A stretch of 64,000 nucleotides of DNA, from positions 8,410-72,409 of the forward strand of contig DASXNV010000107.1 in the NCBI GenBank assembly GCA_036494815.1. The letters are read 5' to 3'. Below are positions 46,553 through 55,444 of this stretch, in pieces (position 1 is the first letter of the stretch; every line of letters begins with the position of its first letter). The DNA comes from Poindextera sp036494815. GTDB taxonomy: Bacteria > Pseudomonadota > Alphaproteobacteria > Caulobacterales > Caulobacteraceae. The notes beneath the pieces were generated by a model. It did no database searches. It was not told the DNA's origin and saw only the letters and a list, made by a program, of their open reading frames with translations. A program made the position numbers and the translations under genes.

Positions 46553-47080
46553 AGTCATTTTAGTATCAGGGAGTTTGAGGCGGCCTGGGTCCATATTCTT
46601 GACCACCAACTGCCGGCGCTTTTCCCCGACGCGGCGTTCTGGGACGCCTTGTCCGAAATATTCGATTGGCTGCACGGCCAAGCGGCGCCAATCCTGGCTC
46701 CAAACCCCATTGGTGGGGCTGATGCGCTGATCCGCGAGCGCATCATTAGTCTCCCATCAGGATCGACCGGTCAGAGCCATATTGATCTTATCCGGTTCGC
46801 TGCAGCGAACCGGCTGCTGGTCGAGATCGACTACCAGGACAAGACCGGTAGGCGCTCGACTCGGGCGATCGAGGCTTACTCGCTTCGTCGATCGCACGCG
46901 GGCGATGTTCGCCTGATGGCGGTGCGCGCCGAAGATGGCCAACCGCGGAGTTATCTGGTCAACAGCATCCTCGGGGTGCGGCCGACCCAGACCTCATTCA
47001 CGCCACGTTATCCGATCGAGTTGCCACCGACTGGTCTTAAATCGATCCCGAGGGCAACCGATGAGCCGGCGGCCGTGTAG
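46553..47080 (+). pseudogene. WYL-like domain protein, N-terminally truncated
   Basis: The open frame begins right after a TGA (46550-46552) and reads FEAAWVHILDHQLPALFPDAAFWDALSEIFDWLHGQ before the first usable start, TTG 46649. The C-terminal part IRFAAANRLLVEIDYQDKTGRRSTRAIEAYSLRRSHAGDVRLMAVRAEDGQPRSYLVNSILGVRPTQTSFTPRYPIEL matches WYL-like modules that end longer proteins. The N-terminal portion seems lost. If translated from 46649 it would be 143 aa. Confidence 0.55.
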
Positions 47081-47109
47081 GGCAGAGCGGTCGTTCTTGT
47101 CCGGATGCG

Positions 47110-47412
47110 CGGCGATGCGGACACGAAATTGGGTTGGCAAGGCCAGGCGCCGGTTAACAAGAGCGGGACCTCGTCGGGCATCGCCTTACGCACCTGCGCG
47201 CTCGACAGCGCTCCTCAAAAGGTCATGGCGGAGGGGATGGCGAAATAGACGACAACGCGATCAGGCGGCTCCCTTGCGTAGACAAGATAGGCGCGGGCCG
47301 AGAGGCCTCCGCTGGCACGAGCGCGACGACGCAGCCATTCATCCAATGACGGATGGCGGACGTTGCTGGATGGCGCCACCAGAAGCTGAAGGATCCATCC
47401 CGATGCGCGCAA
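47110..47412 (-). pseudogene. GNAT-toxin (TacT/DUF1778-partner type) remnant
   Basis: From 47412 the minus strand encodes SLDEWLRRRARASGGLSARAYLVYAREPPDRVVVYFAIPSA and then hits a stop; the next frame continues ALSSAQVRKAMPDEVPLLLTGAWPCQPNF. Joined, these follow the LDxWLRxxA...RTYV...VVGYYALA...RRNMPDPVPVLLLGRLA pattern of GNAT toxins. The acetyl-CoA loop and C-terminal half are absent, and no DUF1778 antitoxin is seen upstream. Decayed gene. Confidence 0.6.
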
Positions 47413-47523
47413 TCTGTTCCAAGGACGGTCTCCTTTGTCTGAGATCTGCAGCGACCTTAGTCTGGCACATTCGATGCCGTCGGGGGCCGTTCACCCCAAT
47501 AGATTCGATCCAACAGCTCCTGA

Positions 47524-48342
47524 TCAGGATGCTGCTCGGCCCTCGCCGAACGCCAGTTGGTGGAGGGCGATGCCGGCGGTGGTGGCTACGTTTAAGGAGT
47601 CGAAGCCCGCGCTCATGGGGATACACACTCCCCTCGCGCTGGCGATCAGGTCCTCAGCCAAACCGTGGCCTTCTGCTCCCAGCAACAGGGCGGTGCGGTC
47701 GGCGCGGCGCAGGTCGATCAGGCGGGTCTCGCCGCGCGGGCTGAGGGCCAGGGTCTCAAAGCCCAAGCCTTGCAGCAGCGCCACGGAATCGATCTTGGCC
47801 GCCAGCCGGGCGAACGGGACCACCAGAGCGCCCCCAACCGACACCCGGATGGCCTTGCGATAGAGCGGATCGCAGCAGTGCGGGTCCAGCAGCACGGCGC
47901 TGACGCCGAAGGCGGCGGCGTTGCGCAACAGCCCGCCCATATTGTCGTGATTGGCGATGCCGAACAGGCCCAAAACGAGGGCGCGCGGGGGCAGGGCGCC
48001 CAGCAGGGTGTTCAGGTCCGGTTCCGGCGCGCGGCGGGCCAGGGCTAGGATGCCGCGATGGATCGGAAAGCCGACAATGGCGTCCAGCACCGCCTGGCCG
48101 GCGGCATAGACCGGCGTTTCCGCGGGCGCGGCGGCCAAGAGGGGCGCCAGGCGATCGATCCTTTTTTCGGCGATCAGGACCGAGACCGGCTCGTGGCGCG
48201 TCTGGGCCAGCAGCATGCGCAGCACCACCTCGCCCTCGGCGATGAACTGGCCTTGTCGGCCGACCAGATCCGCCTCGCGGATATTGCGATAGGCGGCGAT
48301 GCGCGGATCGTCCGGATCGTTGATGGGGATGATCGGCGGCAG
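47524..48342 (-). CDS. SpoU/TrmH family RNA 2'-O-methyltransferase
   Basis: The C-terminal SPOUT knot is clear: LVLGLFGIANHDNMGGLLRNAAAFGVSAVLLDPHCCDPLYRKAIRVSVGGALVVPF, LLLGAEGHGLAEDLIA and VCIPMSAGFDSLNVATTAGIALHQL. The N-terminal substrate-binding part runs PPIIPINDPDDPRIAAYRNIREADLVGRQGQFIAEGEVVLRMLLAQ. The conserved N-terminus has no ATG/GTG/TTG; CTG 48342 with AAGGA 9 nt upstream is the best start. The first normal start, GTG 48228, would remove about 38 conserved residues. Target RNA not determined. Confidence 0.88.
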   Translation of the reverse strand: MPPIIPINDPDDPRIAAYRNIREADLVGRQGQFIAEGEVVLRMLLAQTRHEPVSVLIAEKRIDRLAPLLAAAPAETPVYAAGQAVLDAIVGFPIHRGILALARRAPEPDLNTLLGALPPRALVLGLFGIANHDNMGGLLRNAAAFGVSAVLLDPHCCDPLYRKAIRVSVGGALVVPFARLAAKIDSVALLQGLGFETLALSPRGETRLIDLRRADRTALLLGAEGHGLAEDLIASARGVCIPMSAGFDSLNVATTAGIALHQLAFGEGRAAS

Positions 48343-48436
48343 CGGCTTGTATCCTTGAAACGGCGAACTTAGGCAGCGACGAGGGCGGGCGCTTTGTTAA
48401 GGTCGAGACCCAAGGTTCACCACAGGTTCCAATACC

Positions 48437-49669
<1,233 letters not shown>

Positions 49670-49678
49670 AGCTCGCCC

Positions 49679-50350
49679 TCAGCGGTTCAGCAGATCCGCC
49701 ACCTGCGCCGCATCCACCGCCTGTTCGCTGGCCGCCTGGGCCTGGACGCGGCGGGCGCGGCGATAGCCTTCGCGGCCTTTCAGGCGGTCCCAATAGGCGC
49801 GCACGTGTTCGGGAAAGGACTCATCGATGCCCAAGGTCTGGGCCAGCAGCAGGGCGTAACCTATGGAGATATCGGCGCCGGTGAACTCCTCGCCGCACAG
49901 ATAGGGCTGGTCGGCCACCTGGGCCTCGACCCCGCGCAGGCGGGCCAAAAACCAGCGGCGATAGTCGTCGGCCACCTGGGGCTGGCGCCGATCCTCCGGC
50001 TCCAGCCGCGAATAGCGCAGCACCAGAGTCTGGGGAAAGGTCAGGGTCGCCTCGCCAAAGTGCAGCCCGTTCAGATAGGCGGCGTAGCGTGCGTCATTCG
50101 GTGGCACATCCAGCCTTCCGTCCCCGTGACGGGCGGCCAGGTATTGGACCATGGCCGCCGACTCGGTCATTCGCACCCCGTCGTCGAGCAAGGTCGGAAC
50201 GGTGCCAAGGGGATTGATGGTCAGATAGTCGCGCGCCAGCGCTCGGGGCGGAAAGGGCAGCATCTTGAGCTGATAGACCAGGCCCAGTTCCTCCAGCGCC
50301 CAAAGCGGGCGGAACGAGCGCGCGTCCGAGCAGTGATAGAGCGTCAGCAT
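49679..50350 (-). CDS. Glutathione S-transferase
   Basis: This 223-aa protein has the N-terminal thioredoxin-fold MLTLYHCSDARSFRPLWALEELGLVYQLKMLPFPPR, then INPLGTVPTLLDDGVRMTESAAMVQYLAARH with the glutathione site, and the helical domain YLCGEEFTGADISIGYALLLAQTLG. General glutathione-dependent detoxification is expected. The extended Ala/Gln-rich tail is unusual but short. Convergent with the PLP enzyme gene (10 bp apart). Confidence 0.92.
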   Translation of the reverse strand: MLTLYHCSDARSFRPLWALEELGLVYQLKMLPFPPRALARDYLTINPLGTVPTLLDDGVRMTESAAMVQYLAARHGDGRLDVPPNDARYAAYLNGLHFGEATLTFPQTLVLRYSRLEPEDRRQPQVADDYRRWFLARLRGVEAQVADQPYLCGEEFTGADISIGYALLLAQTLGIDESFPEHVRAYWDRLKGREGYRRARRVQAQAASEQAVDAAQVADLLNR

Positions 50351-50692
50351 GGTCTTCCCCGGGGTGTCCCGCGCTGCGTGGATCGCCGTATTCGCGCTGG
50401 ATTCTCACCACGATCTTCGGTGGTCGGCGCGGCGCTGTCGAGCGCGTTCCGTACGCAATCGCCGTTGCAGGCGAGGATGTGGCGCCTCGCCAGGGTCGAT
50501 TTTCAGCCCCGATCCGAAATTTGATGTTGACATCGTTTAGATCAAAGAGCAGATTTAGACAGCGTTTAGATTACGCGTCACGAATTACCCCGAGCCGACG
50601 CCCACGATGGGTCGGACGAGGCGCCAGCCACAATAGGCCGGCAAGGAAGCGTCCGGAAAGATTCCTCTCATGTCTCTTTCTGGAGAACCATC
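50351..50692. other. Intergenic stretch with three TTTAGA boxes
   Basis: This 342-bp gap between the divergent GST and small secreted protein genes holds no convincing ORF. Near 50521-50575 it becomes AT-richer and contains TTTAGA at 50536, 50554 and 50565, within about 35 bp, around 120-150 bp before the downstream ATG. These could be regulator half-sites or part of a promoter; no clear -35/-10 pair could be chosen. Confidence 0.3.
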
Positions 50693-50983
50693 ATGTTCCG
50701 TACCGCAGCCGCTATCCTGAGCGTCGCCTTCCTGGCCACCGCCGCCAACGCCGCCGAAATCAAGGTCTCCACGCTCGACAAGTCCCCGACCCAGGTCCGC
50801 GCCGCCGTTGGCGACGCCGCCTTCAAGGCTTGCAAGCAGGCCTATGCCGACGACGTCTTCGCCGTTTACGAGCGCGACTCCTGCGTCCGCGACTCCGTCG
50901 CCGACGCCCTGGCCAAGGCCAACGCCGGCTCCGCCGTCGCGGCCAACGCCCCGCACCAAAGCGCCGTGCTCGCGTCGCGCTAA
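50693..50983 (+). CDS. Small exported protein (UrcA-like)
   Basis: This 96-aa protein has a signal peptide MFRTAAAILSVAFLATAANA and a mature part with two cysteines (AFKACKQAYADDVFAVYERDSCVRDSVADALAKANAG), the spacing seen in small UrcA-type periplasmic proteins, whose function is unknown. GGAGA lies 8 nt before ATG 50693. The family assignment is tentative; export and translation are well supported. Confidence 0.75.
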   Translation: MFRTAAAILSVAFLATAANAAEIKVSTLDKSPTQVRAAVGDAAFKACKQAYADDVFAVYERDSCVRDSVADALAKANAGSAVAANAPHQSAVLASR

Positions 50984-51007
50984 GTTCGCGATATTCATGT
51001 TTTGGAA

Positions 51008-51035
51008 CTGGCTCGCTTCTCAGGAAGCGGGCCAG
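51008..51035. terminator. Strong hairpin terminator
   Basis: CTGGCTCGCTTC (51008-51019) pairs with GAAGCGGGCCAG (51024-51035), a 12-bp stem with one G-T wobble and a TCAG loop. It lies between the convergent small secreted protein gene and isoaspartyl peptidase gene and could serve both. A second small stem (CCTG...CAGG) follows. Confidence 0.65.
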
Positions 51036-51067
51036 CCTGCGTTTCAGGCTTGCGGGCTGGGTGAGCC

Positions 51068-51955
51068 TCAAGCCTCGTCGGGCGCGAACACCTCCGAGAC
51101 GATCCGCCCGTCGAGATAGAGCGCCGCACGCTTCATGCCGTCGGTGATGAAGGGCGTGACCACCCGGCCGGCGGAGTCCACCGCGATCAGGCCGCCGTCG
51201 CCGCCCAGAGCGCGGATTTCTTCCAGCGTCGCCCGCGCAGCCTCGCCCAGGCCTTGGCCGCCGAAGCGCAGGCGAAAGGCCAGCTGCGCCGCCGCGGCCG
51301 CGCGCAGGAAATACTCACCCTGGCCGGTGCAGGAGATGGCCACCGTCCCGTCGGCCCAGGCGCCGGCGCCGGGCACCGGACTGTCCCCCAGCCGGCCGGG
51401 CATCTTGCCGAACACCCCGGCGGTGGAGGTCGCCGCCGCCAGCCGGCCGGCCCGATCGCGCGCCACGCAGCCCACCGTGCCGTGGGCCAGGTCGTCCTCG
51501 TCGGGCGTGTAGCGCGCCTGGGTGTACCAGTGGGCCGGATCCACCACCGGCTCCAGGCCCTGGCTGCGAGCGAAGTCGGCCGCGCCGACCCCGGCCAGCA
51601 TCACGTGCGGGGTCTGCCGCATCACGCCCAGGGCCGCGCGCACCGGGCTCTTGAATCCCTGCAGGGCCGCCACCGAACCCGCCCTCTGGGTCTGTCCGTC
51701 CATGACGCAGGCGTCCAGTTCGTAGTCGCCGCGCCGGTTGGGCGAGGCGCCGCGCCCGGCCACGTAGAGGCCGGAGGCTTCCAGCGCCTCCACCGTCTCG
51801 ACCACCACGTCCAGGGCCGGAGCGCCGGCCAGGAGCCGGTCGCGGGCGATTTGCACCAGGCCGCGCATGTGCTCGACCTCCTGCGAATAGTCCAGGCCCG
51901 CCCGGGCGCCGGCGCCGCCATGCAACGCCAGGCAAACGCCGCCATTCGTGGTCAT
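51068..51955 (-). CDS. Isoaspartyl peptidase / type III L-asparaginase
   Basis: This 295-aa Ntn-hydrolase is processed between Gly and Thr in the HGTVGCVARD motif (about residue 175), freeing the catalytic Thr. The opening MTTNGGVCLALHGGAGARAGLDYSQE and the later TSTAGVFGKMPGRLGDSPVPGAGAWAD are characteristic. It cleaves beta-aspartyl dipeptides and asparagine. ATG 51955 is the family start; the frame runs upstream to 52063 without family character and overlaps the next gene's 5' region. Confidence 0.92.
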   Translation of the reverse strand: MTTNGGVCLALHGGAGARAGLDYSQEVEHMRGLVQIARDRLLAGAPALDVVVETVEALEASGLYVAGRGASPNRRGDYELDACVMDGQTQRAGSVAALQGFKSPVRAALGVMRQTPHVMLAGVGAADFARSQGLEPVVDPAHWYTQARYTPDEDDLAHGTVGCVARDRAGRLAAATSTAGVFGKMPGRLGDSPVPGAGAWADGTVAISCTGQGEYFLRAAAAAQLAFRLRFGGQGLGEAARATLEEIRALGGDGGLIAVDSAGRVVTPFITDGMKRAALYLDGRIVSEVFAPDEA

Positions 51956-52061
51956 TTCAGATCCGCCTTCCCCGACGTCCGCGCTGGCAGAACGCCGATA
52001 ACCTACTACAATCGATCTCAAGACGACCGGGCGGACAGGCTCGGCAATGGAGGAGACCGCC

Positions 52062-53969
52062 ATGGCGCGCGACGCTCAGATGATCGACCAAGCCCTTGCC
52101 GAAGCCCATTTGCCGGCTCTGTTGATGTCGCTGGTGCACGTCACCGGCGACACGGGCCTGCTTAGCGACGATATGCGGCCGGTCTACGACTTTTTCGCCG
52201 ATGGCCGTTATGGCGGCTATTCGCAGGCCCAGCAGGACGCACTGCGCGCCCGGGCCAAGGATGTGCTCACCGCCTACAACGCCGGCGACGGGAGCCTGCC
52301 GCCTTCGCCGGACGAGGCGACCATCCGCCGGATGATGAACTTCGTCGCCGGGGCGGAGGTGCCAGAGCGCTATGTGCCCCTGCTCATGGAAGAGCTGTCG
52401 GTGGACGGGATCGACCAGAAGCTGCCGCAATGGGACACGCCGCAGCTGAAAGCCGCCGCCGCCAAGACCAAGGTCGTGATCATCGGCGCCGGCATGTCGG
52501 GCCTTTTGACCGCCATCCGCCTGAAACAGGCCGGCGTCGCCTTCGAGATCATCGAGAAGAACGCCGATGTGGGCGGCACCTGGCTGGAAAACACCTATCC
52601 CGGCTGCCGGGTGGACAATCCCAGCCACCTCTATTCCCTGTCCTTCGAGGCCAATCACGAATGGCCTCAGCACTTTTCCACCCAGCCCGTGCTGCTGAAA
52701 TATTTCCGCGACTGCGCCGACCGCTACGACCTGCGGCCCTCGATCCGCTTCCAGACCACGGTCCAGGACGCGAACTATGACGAGGCGGCCAAGCTGTGGC
52801 GGGTGCGGATCAAGCGCCCCGACGGGGCGCAAGAGGTGCTGACCGCCAACGCCGTGGTCAGCGCGGTGGGCCAGCTCAACCAGCCGCGCCTGCCCGATAT
52901 CGAGGGCCGCGACAGCTTCAAGGGCGAGGCCTTTCACTCCGCCCAGTGGCGCCACGACATCGATCTGACCGGCAAGCGGGTGGCGGTGATCGGCACGGGC
53001 GCCAGCGCCTTCCAGATCGTGCCCGAGATCGCCCCCAAGACCGGCGCGCTCATGGTCTTCCAGCGCACGCCGCCCTGGCTCGGGCCCACGCCGAACTATC
53101 ATCACGATGTCACCGAGGCCGAACGCTGGCTGCTGCAGCACGTGCCCTTCTATGAGAAGTGGTACCGTTTCTGGCTGTTCTGGATGCTCACTGACGGCCT
53201 GTTGGACGCCATCACCACCGACCCCGACTACAAGGGCCCCGACACGGCGGTCAGCGAGGCCAACGCCATGATGCGCCAGATGCTGATCGAGGGCATGCGC
53301 GCCCAGGTCGGCGGCGACGAAGATTTGCTCGAAAAGCTTACCCCGCAATACCCCTTGGGCGGCAAGCGCTCGGTGCGCGACAACGGTGTCTGGATCGCCG
53401 CCCTGCGCCGCGCGAACGTACGGCTTGTCACCGAGGCGATCACCGAGATCACCCCGGCGGGGATCAAGACCGCCGACGGGGTTGAGCACGAGGTCGACGT
53501 CATCATCTACGGCACCGGCTTCAAGGCCAGCGAGTTCCTGCGCACCTACAAGGTTCGTGGACGCGACGGCGTCGAGCTGCACCAGCAGTGGCATGGGGAC
53601 GCCCGCGCCTATCTGGGCATGACCGTGCCCAACTTCCCCAACTTCTTCGTAGTCTACGGCCCCAACACCAATATCGTGGTCAATGGCAGCATCATCTTTT
53701 TCTCCGAATGCAGCGTCCGCTACATCGTGGGCGCGCTGAAGCTGCTGGCCGAGACCGGCAAGGCGACCATGGAGCCGAAGCAGTCCGTGCACGACGCCTT
53801 CAATGAAAAGGTCGACGCGGCCAACAATCTCATGGCCTGGGGCGCGCCGCAGGTGACCAGCTGGTACAAGAACCAGACCGGCCGGGTCAGCCAGAACTGG
53901 CCGTTCCGCCTGATCGACTACTGGAACGCGACGCTGAAGCCGAACCCGGACGATTTTGTTTTGAGCTGA
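52062..53969 (+). CDS. Baeyer-Villiger flavin monooxygenase, 4-hydroxyacetophenone monooxygenase-like
   Basis: The product is 635 aa. After an N-terminal helical extension of about 125 residues, the FAD site VVIIGAGMSGLLTAIRLKQ, the EKNADVGGTWLENTYPGCRVDNPSHLYS region, the BVMO fingerprint FKGEAFHSAQW and the NADPH site VAVIGTGASAFQIVPEI follow in order. The extension and length match HAPMO-type enzymes rather than the shorter cyclohexanone type. They insert oxygen next to a ketone to give an ester. AGGAG lies 6 nt before ATG 52062 (ATG 52047 is less well placed). An alpha/beta hydrolase follows. Confidence 0.92.
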   Translation: MARDAQMIDQALAEAHLPALLMSLVHVTGDTGLLSDDMRPVYDFFADGRYGGYSQAQQDALRARAKDVLTAYNAGDGSLPPSPDEATIRRMMNFVAGAEVPERYVPLLMEELSVDGIDQKLPQWDTPQLKAAAAKTKVVIIGAGMSGLLTAIRLKQAGVAFEIIEKNADVGGTWLENTYPGCRVDNPSHLYSLSFEANHEWPQHFSTQPVLLKYFRDCADRYDLRPSIRFQTTVQDANYDEAAKLWRVRIKRPDGAQEVLTANAVVSAVGQLNQPRLPDIEGRDSFKGEAFHSAQWRHDIDLTGKRVAVIGTGASAFQIVPEIAPKTGALMVFQRTPPWLGPTPNYHHDVTEAERWLLQHVPFYEKWYRFWLFWMLTDGLLDAITTDPDYKGPDTAVSEANAMMRQMLIEGMRAQVGGDEDLLEKLTPQYPLGGKRSVRDNGVWIAALRRANVRLVTEAITEITPAGIKTADGVEHEVDVIIYGTGFKASEFLRTYKVRGRDGVELHQQWHGDARAYLGMTVPNFPNFFVVYGPNTNIVVNGSIIFFSECSVRYIVGALKLLAETGKATMEPKQSVHDAFNEKVDAANNLMAWGAPQVTSWYKNQTGRVSQNWPFRLIDYWNATLKPNPDDFVLS

Positions 53970-54016
53970 TTTATCTCCGCAAATTTCGTTCATCCCGGCC
54001 GCTCACAGGAGCCCCC

Positions 54017-54982
54017 ATGCCCGACTTCAAGACCCTGGCCTTGCCGCATATCCGCTTGCGCGCGGCTGTGCAGGGGCAAGGGCCTTTGGTGGTGCTGGTG
54101 CACGGCTTTCCGGAGTCCTGGTATAGCTGGCGCCATCAGTTGGCGCCGATCGCAGAGGCCGGTTTCACCGCCTGCGCCATCGACGTTCGCGGCTATGGCG
54201 GCTCGGATAAGCCGCAACCGGTGGAGGCCTACGCCATGGAGCGGATGGTCGAGGACGTGGCCGGGGTCATCGAACTGCTCAGCGCGGACCAGAAAGCCAT
54301 CTTGGTCGGCCACGACTGGGGCGCGCCCATCGTCTGGAACAGCGCCCTGATCCGCCCCGACCGGGTGCGGGCGGTGGCGGGCCTGTCGGTGCCCTATCTG
54401 GGCGTACCCACCCGCTCGTTCCGGGCGGTGTTCGACGAGGTGTTCACCCAGCGCGGCAAGTTCTTCTACCAGCACTATTTCCAGAAGGAGGGGGTGGCCG
54501 AGGCCGAGATGGAAGCCAACCCGCGCGACTCCTTGCGCAAATTCTACTACGCCATCAGCGGCGACGCCCCCGACGGGACATGGCCCACCGACAAGACCAC
54601 CGCCAACACCCTGCTGGACAGCTTGGTCGATCCCGACCCGTTCCCCGCCTGGCTGACCGACGCCGACCTGGATTATTTCACTCACGAGTTCGAAGCGTCC
54701 GGCTTTCGAGGCCCGCTGAACCGCTATCGCAACCACGACACCGATTTCGACTACCTGTCGCAGTTTCGTGGGCGGAAGATCGATCAACCGGCCCTGTTCA
54801 TTGGCGGCGAGCGTGATCTGGTGCTGAGCATGTTGGGTCGTGGCGACCTGGTGGCGATGATGAGGGCCGAGATGAACGACCTGCGCGGCGCCGATATCCT
54901 GCCCGGCTGCGGCCACTGGACCCAGCAGGAACGCCCCGCCGAGGTGACCGAGCGGCTGATCCCGTGGTTGCAGGGGATTTGA
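54017..54982 (+). CDS. Alpha/beta hydrolase, epoxide hydrolase/esterase type
   Basis: The 321 aa have VLVHGFPESWYSWRHQL (oxyanion HG), the nucleophile elbow VGHDWGAPIVWN with Asp as nucleophile, and GCGHWTQQERPAEV with the catalytic His. The Asp nucleophile and HGFPES pattern point to the epoxide hydrolase/haloalkane-dehalogenase branch. AGGAG lies 5 nt before ATG 54017. It is 47 bp after the Baeyer-Villiger gene, so the two may act in sequence on one ketone-derived compound. Confidence 0.9.
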   Translation: MPDFKTLALPHIRLRAAVQGQGPLVVLVHGFPESWYSWRHQLAPIAEAGFTACAIDVRGYGGSDKPQPVEAYAMERMVEDVAGVIELLSADQKAILVGHDWGAPIVWNSALIRPDRVRAVAGLSVPYLGVPTRSFRAVFDEVFTQRGKFFYQHYFQKEGVAEAEMEANPRDSLRKFYYAISGDAPDGTWPTDKTTANTLLDSLVDPDPFPAWLTDADLDYFTHEFEASGFRGPLNRYRNHDTDFDYLSQFRGRKIDQPALFIGGERDLVLSMLGRGDLVAMMRAEMNDLRGADILPGCGHWTQQERPAEVTERLIPWLQGI

Positions 54983-55444
54983 GGGGCGCATCCGGCTTGC
55001 AACGGGTCAGCCGATGAGCTGCGGAGACGTCAATCTGGTGTGGGGGGTTAGAATAACTTCCCAGATTGGGTGTATAATCTACGCCGATACAAATTGTCGC
55101 GCCCAGGCAATGCGGGCATTCGCCGTCATTGCGCTGCATTGAATAGTCAGGCTATTTAGAGTTTTCGCAAAATACCTACGTATTTATACGTATGGCGCGC
55201 GGATGCTCGATTCAACTCCGATAAATTTTGTTGTGAGATGGATATTGTCTCGCAAATTCGCCCGACTGCGAAGTCGAGATGGCGATCAGCGAACGGTTTA
55301 GGTGAGGGGCGGAAATTGTTCGGCGGCGCCAATGATGTAACACCCCTTAAAGTGGGTATGTGCTGCCTATATTGAACGGCAATTGAAAACAATGCTCAAG
55401 TCTTCCTGTGCTGTCGGCGTTTTTAGCAGAAATGTGCAATAGAC
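54983..55444. other. AT-richer intergenic region with a perfect inverted repeat
   Basis: This 462-bp gap ahead of the hybrid kinase has no convincing ORF. It contains TACGTAT-TT-ATACGTA (55177-55192), a perfect 7-bp inverted repeat that could be an operator, and several A/T runs (for example around 55377-55400). Base composition is clearly lower in GC than the flanking genes. Promoter elements for the kinase gene should lie here but are not unambiguous. Confidence 0.4.

Noticed and set aside
55156..55392. 78-aa minus-strand frame in the 55-kb gap
   Set aside because: No ribosome-binding site, no domain, and composition of AT-rich non-coding DNA.
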